The translations under genes and the position numbers were made by a program. Positions 8,666 through 16,241 of a DNA stretch of 64,000 nt are shown here, one piece after another. This DNA is from Sphingomonas abaci (GTDB lineage: Bacteria; Pseudomonadota; Alphaproteobacteria; Sphingomonadales; Sphingomonadaceae), in NCBI RefSeq assembly GCF_014199625.1, contig NZ_JACHNY010000003.1, forward strand, positions 427,041 to 491,040, given 5' to 3'. Below the pieces are notes generated by a model, which worked only from the letters and a program-made list of their open reading frames with translations, searched no databases and had not been told where the DNA came from. The first letter of the stretch is position 1. Each line of letters starts with the position of its first letter.

Positions 8666-9595
8666 ATGGCCATGCGGCTGGACGATTTCGATCCCAATAT
8701 CAATGTCGAGGACCAGCGCGGCCAGGGTGGCGGCTTTGGCGGCGGGGGTGGCGGCGGCGGGCTGATCTTCGGCCTGTTGCCGTTGATCGGCAGTCGCTTC
8801 GGCTGCGGCGGGATCGTCGTGGTGCTCATCCTGCTCGCGGTGTTCGGGGGGCTCGGCAATCTCGGCTCGCTGGTCGGCGGCGGTGGCGGGACGTCCCAGC
8901 CCCGGGTCAGCCAGAGCGAGCCGCGCGGGGAGGGTGGGACCGCCGCTCAGAATGCGTGCACCGTCAACGCCGACAGCCGCGCCGCCTGCAACGCCTTCAG
9001 CTCGGCGCAGAAGACCTGGGCGACGATCTTCGCGCAATCGGGCCAGCGCTTCCAGGCGCCAAGTCTGGTTTTCTATGGCGGCAACGGCCGGTCTGGCTGC
9101 GGCGCGGCGCAGGCGGCGATGGGCCCCTTCTACTGCCCGACCGACCAAGGCATTTACCTGGACACCAGCTTCTTCAACGAACTGGCCAACCGCTTCGGCG
9201 CCAAGGGCGATTTCGCCCAGGATTATGTGATCGCGCATGAATTCGGCCATCACATCCAGAACCTGCTCGGCACCTCGGACCAGGTCCAGCGGATCCAGCG
9301 TTCCTCCTCGGAGCGCGAGGGCAATGCCGCCTCGGTCCGGCTGGAGTTGCAGGCCGATTGCTATGCCGGCGTCTGGGCCGCCGCCAATCGCGACCGCCTG
9401 GAACCGGGCGATGTCGAGGAAGGCATGACCGCCGCTCAAGCGATCGGCGACGACACATTGCAGAAGGAATCCAGCGGCCGGGTCATGCCCGACAGCTTCA
9501 CGCATGGCACCTCGGCGCAGCGTATGACCTGGTTGCGGCGCGGACTGGAGACGGGCGATCCAGCCCAGTGCGACACGTTCAAGGGCGCCATCTGA
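8666..9595 (+). CDS. neutral zinc metallopeptidase, YpfJ/KPN_02809 family
   Basis: A 309-residue membrane-anchored protease. A glycine-rich cytoplasmic start (residues about 18-32) is followed by one membrane segment (about 47-62) and a periplasmic catalytic domain. The zinc motif HEFGHH is at residues 191-196, and the third ligand is expected in the downstream ELQADCYAGVWA segment. Four cysteines in the catalytic domain may form disulfides. The start at 8666 has AAAAGG five bases upstream; a second ATG at 8672 is possible. It is divergent from the hydroxybutyrate dehydrogenase gene. Natural substrates are not known for this family. Confidence 0.9.
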   Translation: MAMRLDDFDPNINVEDQRGQGGGFGGGGGGGGLIFGLLPLIGSRFGCGGIVVVLILLAVFGGLGNLGSLVGGGGGTSQPRVSQSEPRGEGGTAAQNACTVNADSRAACNAFSSAQKTWATIFAQSGQRFQAPSLVFYGGNGRSGCGAAQAAMGPFYCPTDQGIYLDTSFFNELANRFGAKGDFAQDYVIAHEFGHHIQNLLGTSDQVQRIQRSSSEREGNAASVRLELQADCYAGVWAAANRDRLEPGDVEEGMTAAQAIGDDTLQKESSGRVMPDSFTHGTSAQRMTWLRRGLETGDPAQCDTFKGAI

Positions 9596-9603
9596 ACCGG
9601 AAC

Positions 9604-9629
9604 GGCCCCGCCCGGAGAGGGGCGGGGCC
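9604..9629. terminator. bidirectional terminator-like hairpin
   Basis: A perfect 10-bp GC stem (GGCCCCGCCC / GGGCGGGGCC) with a 6-nt loop lies between the convergent peptidase and reductase genes. It lacks a long T tract on either side, so termination is probable from position, not proven. Confidence 0.6.
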
Positions 9630-9637
9630 GGCCTTCC

Positions 9638-10624
9638 TTACACCCGGACCAGCATCTTGCCCCGGTTGCCGCCGCTGAACAGGCCGAGAAAGGCGTCGGG
9701 CATCGCCTCCAGGCCGTCATGCACGGTCTCCTCGCTGCGCAGCTTCCCGTCCGCCAGCATCGCGCCCATGTCCCGGTGGAACTCGGCGGCGCGGCCCATA
9801 TGGTCGCTGACGATGAACCCGCGCATCGTCACCCGGTTGCCGATCAGCCGCGCCAGATACTTGAGCTGGGTCGGCTTGGCGTCGTTGTACACGTCGATCA
9901 TGCCGCAGATCGCGAAGCGCGCGCGCGGCCGCGCATGGGCCAGCGCCGCATCGAGATGGTCGCCGCCGACATTGTCGAAATAGACGTCGATCCCCTCCGG
10001 CGCGGCCTCGCCCAGCGCCTTGACGATCGACCCCGCCTTATAGTCGATCACCGCATCGGCACCGAGCGAGCGGACCCATTCGACCTTCTCCGCGCCGCCG
10101 GCCGAACCGATCACGGTCATCCCCTTGGCCTTGGCGACCTGCACCACGGTGGAGCCGACCGCGCCAGCCGCAGCCGAGACGAAGACCGTATCGCCCGGCT
10201 TGGCCTCGGCGACGGCGAGCAGCCCGAAATAGGCGGTCATCCCCGGCATGCCGAGCTGGCCCAGGAACGCCTGGGGTGGCGCGCCCAGATCGGGCAGCGG
10301 CGTGAAGGCGGCGGCGGGGCCGACCGCCTCGTCGCGCCAGCCGAGCATATGGAGCACCCACTGGCCCGGTTCGATCCCCTCGGCCCGGCTCTCGATCACC
10401 TCGCCGACCGCGCCGCCCTCCATCGGCGCGTCGAGCTTGAACGGCGGGACATAGCTTTTCACGTCGTTCATCCGACCGCGCATATAGGGGTCGACCGACA
10501 GCCAGCGATTGGCGACGCGGACTTGTCCGTCCTCCAGCGGCGTCGCGGGCTGGTCGACCAGCGCGAAGTCGCTCTGCCGGGGCGTTCCTTGTGGTCGGGC
10601 GACGAGGGTCCAGGCACGAGGCAT
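9638..10624 (-). CDS. NADP-dependent oxidoreductase, MDR family (CurA/leukotriene B4 dehydrogenase-like)
   Basis: A 328-residue medium-chain reductase without the zinc ligands of alcohol dehydrogenases. It has the N-terminal GroES-like fold (NRWLSVDPYMRGRM), then the NADP-binding domain with AAAGAVGSTVVQVAKAKG and GSAGGAEK, and ends with AFLGLFSGGNRGKMLVRV, the hallmark of the curcumin/alkenal reductase group. It reduces alpha,beta-unsaturated ketones or aldehydes. The ATG at 10624 has AGGAG eight bases upstream. The gene follows the terminator of the SWFGD gene on the same strand and so has its own promoter. Confidence 0.92.
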   Translation of the reverse strand: MPRAWTLVARPQGTPRQSDFALVDQPATPLEDGQVRVANRWLSVDPYMRGRMNDVKSYVPPFKLDAPMEGGAVGEVIESRAEGIEPGQWVLHMLGWRDEAVGPAAAFTPLPDLGAPPQAFLGQLGMPGMTAYFGLLAVAEAKPGDTVFVSAAAGAVGSTVVQVAKAKGMTVIGSAGGAEKVEWVRSLGADAVIDYKAGSIVKALGEAAPEGIDVYFDNVGGDHLDAALAHARPRARFAICGMIDVYNDAKPTQLKYLARLIGNRVTMRGFIVSDHMGRAAEFHRDMGAMLADGKLRSEETVHDGLEAMPDAFLGLFSGGNRGKMLVRV

Positions 10625-10677
10625 CGGCAATTCTCCTGATGTTTTCCAACGCATGACGTGGGCGGAAGCGCCACGCA

Positions 10678-10711
10678 AATAAAAACCCGGACGCGGCGGG
10701 CCGCGTCCGGG
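10678..10711 (-). terminator. intrinsic terminator of the SWFGD/DUF2171 gene
   Basis: On the minus strand a perfect 11-bp stem (CCCGGACGCGG with its complement, 10686-10696 and 10701-10711) with a 4-nt loop is followed by TTTTTATTTG. This is a textbook Rho-independent terminator placed about 40 nt after the stop at 10752. Confidence 0.9.
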
Positions 10712-10751
10712 CATGGGTACGGATGCCGTAGCGTCCGTCGAAATTCGCGAC

Positions 10752-12209
10752 TTAGTAGCTGGTCGTGCCGCCCTTGTTCAGGCTGCCCGCAGTCGTCGAA
10801 TCACCGCCGGTCGTGCCCGACGACAGCGAGGAACCGCCGGTCGTGGTCGCCGTGCCCGACGAGCTGGCGCCAGTGCCGGCGGTGGAGCCGGTGGTGGACG
10901 ATGCCGTCGAACCGGTGCCCGACTGGCTGGACGAACCATAGTTCGAGCCGTAGCCAGTCGACCCCTGGTTGCGGCCGCCCGCCTGGGCCGAGCCATAGCG
11001 ATCGTCGCGCTGATAGGAGTCGTTCTGGCCGAACATGGCCTGATTGTTCTCTTCGTCGCGCCACGCCTTCTTGGCTTCGTCGGCGGTCTTGGACAGGGTG
11101 ACCTTGTCGTCGACGCTCGTCAGCCAGCTCGACGGGATCGAATGGTGGCGGCCGCCGGCGTCGCTGTCATTCTTGGTCAGGATGATGCGGTCGCCGCGCA
11201 CCTTGTCGACGGTGCCGACATGGCTGCCGTCGCTGCCGACAACCTCCTGATGCTCCTTCACCTTGTCCAACGAGTCGCGCTGGGTCTGACGGTTGCTGCG
11301 CCAGGACGAGAACTCGTTGTGGAACTTCGACTGATTCTCACGGCGATATTCCGCATAGTCGCGGTCGAACGACTGCATCTGGCTGGAGCGCCAGCTATGA
11401 TAGTCGGCGTCATGGTTGCGCTGGCCGTAGCGATCGTCGCCGCCATAGGCGCGCTCGTCGTAACGGGCATCCGCCTCGCGACGGCGCTCCGCCTCGTCGT
11501 CGCCGAACCAGGAACGGACCTCATCCCCGGCCCGCGCCAGGAAGCCACGCTCCTCATAGTCATAGCCCTGGGGCTGGCGGCCATATTGGCCCTGGCTCCG
11601 ATCGCGGTCCCGGCCCTGCTCGCGATTATAGCCCTGCTCGCGGCCGTAACGCTGGTCGCGGCCGTCGCGCGACGCCGAGCGATCCCGGTAGTAATCGTCG
11701 TCATCGTGCGCGTGCGATCCCACGTCGAGGAAGCGATGGCCGTCATGCGCATAGGAGCCGTGGTATTCGGACGATCCGCCGCGATCTTGGCGCCAGTCGC
11801 CACGGTTCCCGTCGCCGCGATAGCTGGACTGGTCGCGTCCGCCATAATTGCCGGCATAGCTGGAGTTGCCACGGTCGCGCGCGCCATAGGCGCTGCGATC
11901 ATCATCGTTGCGCAGCCCGAACGCGCCGCGCTCGCCATCGCGATAATGCGAATCCCGTCCGCTCTGCGACTGGCCATAGGCACCGCGCTGACCGTAGTCG
12001 TCGCGGCGACCACTCTGGTCGCCATAGCCGCGCGCGCCATAACCTTGGCGGCCGTCCTCGTTCCGGCCATATCGGTCGTCGCGCTGATCGTTCCGCCCGA
12101 GGCGGCCGGCGGCCGCATATTCGCGTGCGCTGGAATAAGTGTAGTCGCGTCCGCTGCCGTAATCCGAGTCCGACTGATAGCCTCGCGGGTAACGCTCATA
12201 TACCATCAT
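10752..12209 (-). CDS. disordered SWFGD/DUF2171 domain protein, probable general stress protein
   Basis: A 485-residue, strongly hydrophilic protein. Residues 1-220 are an irregular repeat of Gly, Arg, Asp and Tyr (RYGR, RDxDR, GYG). Residues 228-250 hold the SWFGD motif (SWFGD at 233-237, followed by EAERRREAD). A folded DUF2171 domain (PRC-barrel-like) covers about 317-383, with VGSDGSHVGTVDKVRGDRI. The tail from 410 is almost only Ser, Thr and Gly. No signal peptide or membrane segment is seen. GGAG lies just upstream of the ATG at 12209, an exact EcfG promoter stands at 12272-12296 and a strong terminator follows. The function is unknown; a role in desiccation or envelope stress is inferred. 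Confidence 0.85.
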   Translation of the reverse strand: MMVYERYPRGYQSDSDYGSGRDYTYSSAREYAAAGRLGRNDQRDDRYGRNEDGRQGYGARGYGDQSGRRDDYGQRGAYGQSQSGRDSHYRDGERGAFGLRNDDDRSAYGARDRGNSSYAGNYGGRDQSSYRGDGNRGDWRQDRGGSSEYHGSYAHDGHRFLDVGSHAHDDDDYYRDRSASRDGRDQRYGREQGYNREQGRDRDRSQGQYGRQPQGYDYEERGFLARAGDEVRSWFGDDEAERRREADARYDERAYGGDDRYGQRNHDADYHSWRSSQMQSFDRDYAEYRRENQSKFHNEFSSWRSNRQTQRDSLDKVKEHQEVVGSDGSHVGTVDKVRGDRIILTKNDSDAGGRHHSIPSSWLTSVDDKVTLSKTADEAKKAWRDEENNQAMFGQNDSYQRDDRYGSAQAGGRNQGSTGYGSNYGSSSQSGTGSTASSTTGSTAGTGASSSGTATTTGGSSLSSGTTGGDSTTAGSLNKGGTTSY

Positions 12210-12271
12210 GGGTCTCCATCATCCTGCGGTTCCGGTCGCGTCTGAAACGCGATCGCGGGTCCGGAGGGGAA

Positions 12272-12296
12272 AACGGACCGTCCGAATTGATGTTCC
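12272..12296 (-). promoter_or_regulatory. EcfG (general stress response sigma factor) promoter
   Basis: On the minus strand the sequence reads GGAAC, 16 bases, CGTT, an exact match to the alphaproteobacterial EcfG consensus. The -10 element lies about 63 nt before the ATG at 12209, leaving a leader of roughly 55 nt. It places the SWFGD/DUF2171 gene in the PhyR-NepR-EcfG regulon. Confidence 0.8.
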
Positions 12297-12487
12297 TCAA
12301 TGTCCGAGCTTTCATCAATGCCGGCCGCATCGGCGGGGCGGCTGGTCGCCTCTCCTGCTTGAACGGGTCATCCGCAGATATTTCGGTCGTCCCGCGCATT
12401 TCGACGAAGGAGGCTGTTGCATACCCGGAAAACGCCCGCTAAAGGCGGCGCTCCCGGCACGACGCCGGGGCCGATCCGGACGGGTGC

Positions 12488-12563
12488 GGGGCTGTAGCTC
12501 AGATGGGAGAGCGCTGCAATCGCACTGCAGAGGTCAGGGGTTCGATTCCCCTCAGCTCCACCA
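12488..12563 (+). tRNA. tRNA-Ala, anticodon CGC
   Basis: A 76-nt cloverleaf including an encoded CCA end. The acceptor GGGGCTG pairs with CAGCTCC (one G-U), the D arm is GCTC/GAGC, the anticodon stem CTGCA/TGCAG encloses the loop ATCGCAC, and the T arm carries GGTTCGATTCC. The anticodon at the middle of the loop is CGC, reading GCG alanine codons. Confidence 0.95.
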
Positions 12564-12658
12564 CCCGCCCCGGTCCTTCGTCTCGCGTCTGAGACTCGCC
12601 GCCATCGCAACCCCGATCCCGCCCGCACGTTGCCGTGACGGTTGAACGAGGTGCATGC

Positions 12659-13057
12659 ATGATTCCCCTGCCTGTCGAAATCCAGCTACTTGGCTGGTCC
12701 GTGGTCCTGTTGTTCGTGCATATCATGGTGCAGGGCCAGACCGCGACCCGCGATCGGGGGTTGGACTGGAATGCGGGCCCACGCGATGGCGATGCCAAGC
12801 CCCTGGGGCCACTCGCCGGACGCGCGCAGCGGGCCTTGTCGAATTTTCAGGAGACCTGGCCCGCCTTCATCGCGCTGGCGCTGGCGGTCACGTTGACCGG
12901 ACGGAGCGGTGGCTGGAGCCAGATCGGCGCGTGGATCTGGTTCGGCGCGCGCATCGCCTATATCCCGCTCTATCTGGGCGGCGTGAAATATGTCCGCAGC
13001 CTGGCCTGGCTGGTGTCCGCGCTCGGCCTGCTGCTGATGCTCGTGCAGCTTCTCTGA
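12659..13057 (+). CDS. MAPEG family membrane protein
   Basis: A 132-residue protein with four membrane segments, the size and layout of MAPEG proteins (microsomal glutathione transferase/eicosanoid family). The loop RALSNFQETWPAFIALALAV after the first segment is the family hallmark, and the ARIAYIPLYLGGVKYVRSLAW region is also conserved. The ATG at 12659 has GAACGAGG upstream and is preferred over the in-frame GTG at 12635. Bacterial members of this subgroup have no assigned substrate. It follows tRNA-Ala by about 95 nt and converges with the secreted protein at 13065. Confidence 0.85.
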   Translation: MIPLPVEIQLLGWSVVLLFVHIMVQGQTATRDRGLDWNAGPRDGDAKPLGPLAGRAQRALSNFQETWPAFIALALAVTLTGRSGGWSQIGAWIWFGARIAYIPLYLGGVKYVRSLAWLVSALGLLLMLVQLL

Positions 13058-13064
13058 CCCGGCG

Positions 13065-13649
13065 CTACCGCGTGGCGGCCGTGCCGCCGGGCAGGGCGGG
13101 CAAAGTGTCTAGCCAGTCGCGGCCATGCACGTTCAGCACGACCACCCGGCCCGGATTGGCCGCGGCGACCGCCCGCAGATAGGAGCGCGGCTTCTTCATC
13201 AGCGCGGGCTGGTCGGTGCCGGTCAGCCCCACGCGTCGGGCTGCTTCCTGCACGAAGTGGACGCAGTTGCGACGGTTGAGATTGTAGCGGGTATCGCCTG
13301 TCTCGCCCCATTCGCGCACCAGGGCCAGCACCGCCGCATATTGCGCGTCGGTCAGCGTCACGCTGAACTGCACGTCGCTGCGTCGCATATAACTGGGCGT
13401 GGCGAGATCCAGCCGGCCGCGCACCGTGCCGAACAGGATGGCCGGGGTCAGCGACCGGGCGGTGAAGCCGTAATTGACGTCGACCGGCGAGCCGCCCGCA
13501 TCGGGCACGCCGCGCAGCGCGAAGAAGGCGTGCGGGAATTCATTGCCCAGCTCATGGCTCCAGAAGGTCATGGTGATCGCCGCCTGGACAGGCTGGACGG
13601 TGCCGATCGCCAACAGCAGGGCCAGGAGCAGGCGGCGCAGGATCGGCAT
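13065..13649 (-). CDS. secreted protein with conserved His and Asn-Cys motifs, function unknown
   Basis: A 194-residue protein with a clear Sec signal peptide (MPILRRLLLALLLAIGTVQPVQA, cleavage near residue 23). The mature part has SHELGNEFPHAFFALRG near the start and YNLNRRNCVHFVQEAARRVG about 100 residues later. A histidine before an Asn-Cys motif resembles circularly permuted papain-like proteins (LRAT/NlpC-P60-like, DUF4105-like), so a periplasmic cysteine hydrolase is possible; this is only a pattern-based guess. It is the last gene of a five-gene operon and starts 9 nt after the CDF transporter stop. Confidence 0.75.
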   Translation of the reverse strand: MPILRRLLLALLLAIGTVQPVQAAITMTFWSHELGNEFPHAFFALRGVPDAGGSPVDVNYGFTARSLTPAILFGTVRGRLDLATPSYMRRSDVQFSVTLTDAQYAAVLALVREWGETGDTRYNLNRRNCVHFVQEAARRVGLTGTDQPALMKKPRSYLRAVAAANPGRVVVLNVHGRDWLDTLPALPGGTAATR

Positions 13650-13657
13650 GAGGCGGG

Positions 13658-14620
13658 CTACCTTCCAGGCGAACGGGGCGGGGCGAAGCCGGCGGGGGCA
13701 TCGTCGTGCCGCTCCGGCCGGATGTAGATGGACTTCAGGGATGGGAACGTCTCGCGCAATTCGGCCTCGATCCGCTCCACCAGTGGCTCGGCCTCGCCCA
13801 TGGTCAGCGCGTCGTCGAAATCGGCGCTGATCGCCACGAATACCGCATCCGGCGCGGTATGGACGGTACGGACATGGTTGACCGTGCTGATGCCGGGATG
13901 CGCCCCGACCATCTGGCGGATGCGCGCGATCGTCGCCGGGTCGGCCCGCTCGCCGATCAGCAGCCCCTTGGCCTCGCGCGCCAGCAGCACCGCCACCGCC
14001 GCCAGGATGCCGCCGATCACGATCGAAGCGATGCCGTCCAGACGTGGGTCGCCCAGCGCATGGCTGGCCCAGACGCCGATCCCCGCGACCAGCAGGCCGG
14101 CGAGCGCCGCCGAATCCTCGAACAGGACGATGAAGGTGGCCGGGTCCTTCGACTCGCGCACCGCCTGCCACCAGCCGGCCTCGCCCTTGGCGCCGGCGAA
14201 CTCGCGCATCGCCAGCGTCCAGGACGTGCCCTCCAGGGCGAAAGCGATGGCGATGACGACGTAATTGACCGTCGGATCGGTCAACTCCTCGGGCTCCCGG
14301 ATATGGAGCCAGCCCTCGTAGATCGACACGCCCGCGCCAACCGCGAAGATCAGGATGGCGACGACGAAGGCCCAGAAATACAGTTCGCGCCCATAGCCGA
14401 ACGGATGCGCCGCGTCGGGTGCGCGGCGCGACCGTTTCTGACCATAGAGCAACAGCACCTGGTTGAGGCTGTCGACGCAGCTATGCACCCCCTCGGTCAG
14501 CATCGACGAGGAGCCCGTGATCCCGGCCGCGACGAACTTGGCGATGCCGATGCCCAGATTGGCGGCGAGCGCGCCGTACAGGACGATGTTGTCGCGGACC
14601 CGCGACAGCAAATCGCTCAT
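13658..14620 (-). CDS. cation diffusion facilitator (CDF/ZnT9-like) transporter
   Basis: A 320-residue inner-membrane exporter of divalent metal ions. It begins with the CDF signature region GSSSMLTEGVHSCVDSLNQ, where the motif appears as EGVHS...D, and HPFGYGRELYFWAF follows. Segment five carries LFEDSAALAGLLVA, the second half-site. A cytoplasmic C-terminal domain of about 90 residues follows. The EDSAA form and overall length resemble the ZnT9-like subgroup, for which zinc is likely but unproven. The start ATG overlaps the stop of the aldo/keto reductase by 4 nt. Confidence 0.9.
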   Translation of the reverse strand: MSDLLSRVRDNIVLYGALAANLGIGIAKFVAAGITGSSSMLTEGVHSCVDSLNQVLLLYGQKRSRRAPDAAHPFGYGRELYFWAFVVAILIFAVGAGVSIYEGWLHIREPEELTDPTVNYVVIAIAFALEGTSWTLAMREFAGAKGEAGWWQAVRESKDPATFIVLFEDSAALAGLLVAGIGVWASHALGDPRLDGIASIVIGGILAAVAVLLAREAKGLLIGERADPATIARIRQMVGAHPGISTVNHVRTVHTAPDAVFVAISADFDDALTMGEAEPLVERIEAELRETFPSLKSIYIRPERHDDAPAGFAPPRSPGR

Positions 14621-15576
14621 GCGCCCGCGACGGTCAGCCGGTCGAGCTGGTCCTTGTCCAAAGTCAGCGTCATCGCGCCGAGCAGCTCCTCGGCCTGGGC
14701 GACCTTGGTGGCGCTGGCGATCGGTGCGGTGATCCCGGGTTGTGCGATCAGCCAGGCGAGGGCGATCTGCGCCAGGCTGGCCCCGGTCTCCGCCGCGACC
14801 TGATCCATCGCGGCCAGCATCGCGCCGTGCTTGGCCAGCATCTCGCCCATCCGGCCGCCGCGCGGGCTCTGGCCGAAATCCGCAGAGGTCCGGTACTTGC
14901 CGGTCAGGAAGCCGGAGGCGAGGCCGTAATAGGGCAGGACGCCGATATTCTCGGTCACCGCATAATCCTGCAATTCGCCCTCGAACTTGTGGCGGCTGAC
15001 CAGATTATACTCGGGTTGCAGCACGTGATAGCGCGGCAGGCCGGCGGGGAGCGCCCGATCATTGGCCGACTTCAGCCGCGCGGCGGTGAAATTGGACGCC
15101 CCGAGCACCCGGATCTTGCCGGCCTGGGCGAGCCGGCCGAACGCCTCCAGTGCTGCCTCCTGCGGTACCGTCTCGTCATCGCTGTGCGCATAATAGAGGT
15201 CGATCCGGTCGGTGCCGAGGCGGCGCAGCGACGCTTCGCAGGCCGCGACGATATTGGTGGGGGACAGGCCCTCGCCATCGACGGGCAGCATGCCCACCTT
15301 GGTCGCGATCAGCACCGAATCGCGCTTGCCCGACCGTTGCAGCCATTCGCCGATCACCGTCTCGGACTCGCCGCCGCGATGGCCGTCGACCCAGGCGGAG
15401 TAGACGTCCGCCGTATCGATCATCGTGCCGCCCCCCGCGACAAAGGCGTCGAGCACGGCGAAGCTCGCCTCGCGATCGGCGGTCCAGCCGAACACGTTGC
15501 CGCCCAGCACCAATGGCGCGATCTTCAGGTCGGTCGACCCCAGGCGGCGGAGGGGGGCGGGGGCCGGATCGGTCAT
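14617..15576 (-). CDS. aldo/keto reductase
   Basis: A 319-residue NADPH-dependent reductase with the TIM-barrel AKR fold. The catalytic tetrad is visible as D in MIDTADVYSAW, Y a few residues later, K in LIATKVG and H in YYAHSDDETVPQ. GASNFTAARL and LQPEYNLVSR are family signatures. The ATG at 15576 overlaps the stop of the small lipoprotein gene (ATGA) and has AGGA upstream. Its stop in turn overlaps the CDF gene. The substrate is unknown. The operon partners are lipoproteins and a metal exporter, which suggests an envelope or stress role. Confidence 0.92.
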   Translation of the reverse strand: MTDPAPAPLRRLGSTDLKIAPLVLGGNVFGWTADREASFAVLDAFVAGGGTMIDTADVYSAWVDGHRGGESETVIGEWLQRSGKRDSVLIATKVGMLPVDGEGLSPTNIVAACEASLRRLGTDRIDLYYAHSDDETVPQEAALEAFGRLAQAGKIRVLGASNFTAARLKSANDRALPAGLPRYHVLQPEYNLVSRHKFEGELQDYAVTENIGVLPYYGLASGFLTGKYRTSADFGQSPRGGRMGEMLAKHGAMLAAMDQVAAETGASLAQIALAWLIAQPGITAPIASATKVAQAEELLGAMTLTLDKDQLDRLTVAGA

Positions 15577-15776
15577 GGCTGGTCCTGTCGGTTGGCGGTC
15601 ACGGCATCCAGCGTGACGCTGTCGTTTGCGAGCATGGCGGCGGCGTCGTTGAGCTGGGCATTCCGGTCCGCCGACAGCGCGCCCGGCTGCTCGGTCCCTG
15701 CCGAGCAGCCGGGCGTGAGGCAGGCGAGCAGCGGAGCGGCCACCGCCGCCACGCCTGCCGCCCGCTGTCGCGTCAC
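15573..15776 (-). CDS. small lipoprotein, 67 aa
   Basis: A short gene with a GTG start at 15776 that overlaps the stop of the upstream lipoprotein gene (GTGA) and whose stop overlaps the aldo/keto reductase start (ATGA). The protein has an Arg-containing start, a hydrophobic stretch and a lipobox LLAC with the cysteine at residue 19, followed by a polar tail (LNDAAAMLANDSVTLDA). It is probably anchored in the outer or inner membrane. No family is recognised. The overlaps at both ends are the main evidence that it is real. Confidence 0.65.
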   Translation of the reverse strand: MTRQRAAGVAAVAAPLLACLTPGCSAGTEQPGALSADRNAQLNDAAAMLANDSVTLDAVTANRQDQP

Positions 15777-16123
15777 TTGTCGCGCAGCGCTTCGCCGGCC
15801 TTGACCAGCGTGTTGCCGGTGGCGTCGGCGGCGCGGTCCGCCGCGCGGTCGATCGCCCGGCCGGCCCGATCCGCGCCATTCTCGATCGAATCGCCAGCGC
15901 GATCCAGGCTGCGGTCCGCCTTCGCGCCGGCATTGTCCATCGACCGCTCGGCCGAGTTCAGCGCGCGGTCCGTGGACGCGTCGACATTCTCGGCGGCGTT
16001 GCGGGTCGAGGTGCTGACATCGTTCGCGATCGCGTCGCCGGCCTGCGCGGTCTGATCCTGCGCATTCTGGCTGCACGCGGCGAGCGCGAGGGCGGCGATG
16101 GCGGGGACGATCAGCTTCTTCAT
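15773..16123 (-). CDS. LEA-like repeat lipoprotein, 116 aa
   Basis: The signal peptide MKKLIVPAIAALALAAC ends in a lipobox with C17. The mature part is a run of imperfect 11-residue repeats (DRALNSAERSM, DRSLDRAGDSI, DRAGRAIDRAA), giving an amphipathic helix as in late-embryogenesis-abundant proteins and YtjA/entericidin-type stress lipoproteins. AGGGAGTG lies upstream of the ATG at 16123. It is the first gene of the five-gene operon 16123-13065, and a near match to an EcfG promoter stands 41 nt upstream. A protective role in osmotic or drying stress is inferred. Confidence 0.8.
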   Translation of the reverse strand: MKKLIVPAIAALALAACSQNAQDQTAQAGDAIANDVSTSTRNAAENVDASTDRALNSAERSMDNAGAKADRSLDRAGDSIENGADRAGRAIDRAADRAADATGNTLVKAGEALRDK

Positions 16124-16163
16124 GGACTACACTCCCTGTCACGTCATGATAACGGCCGATTGT

Positions 16164-16188
16164 AACGCCGGTGAAAGGAGTTGGCTCC
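16164..16188 (-). promoter_or_regulatory. possible EcfG-type promoter (one mismatch)
   Basis: On the minus strand GGAGC, 16 bases, CGTT. It differs from the EcfG consensus by one base in the -35 element. It is placed suitably for the LEA-like lipoprotein gene (ATG at 16123). The same variant with the same spacing stands in front of the 41-aa gene at 53929. Confidence 0.35.
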
Positions 16189-16203
16189 GCTTCGATCCAT
16201 CGA

Positions 16204-16232
16204 TTGACCGCATATAAAGATATCTTTATATG
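16204..16232 (+). promoter_or_regulatory. SahR-type operator overlapping the sahR-metF-metH promoter
   Basis: A perfect 22-bp palindrome at 16211-16232 (core ATAAAGATATCTTTAT) fills the spacer and -10 of a promoter. The -35 is TTGACC (16204-16209), and after 17 bases the -10 is TATATG (16227-16232). A regulator bound here would block RNA polymerase. Transcription would begin near 16239-16242, at or next to the sahR start codon. Confidence 0.85.
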
Positions 16233-16241
16233 TTGATGGCG

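Noticed and set aside
10713..12245. A 510-codon plus-strand frame resembling a membrane protein
   Set aside because: It is the complement of the Gly/Arg/Asp/Tyr repeats of the SWFGD gene. The minus strand has the RBS, DUF2171 domain, promoter and terminator.
12196..12399. A 67-codon minus-strand frame over the EcfG promoter
   Set aside because: It spans the promoter and leader of the SWFGD gene and has no RBS or recognisable domain.
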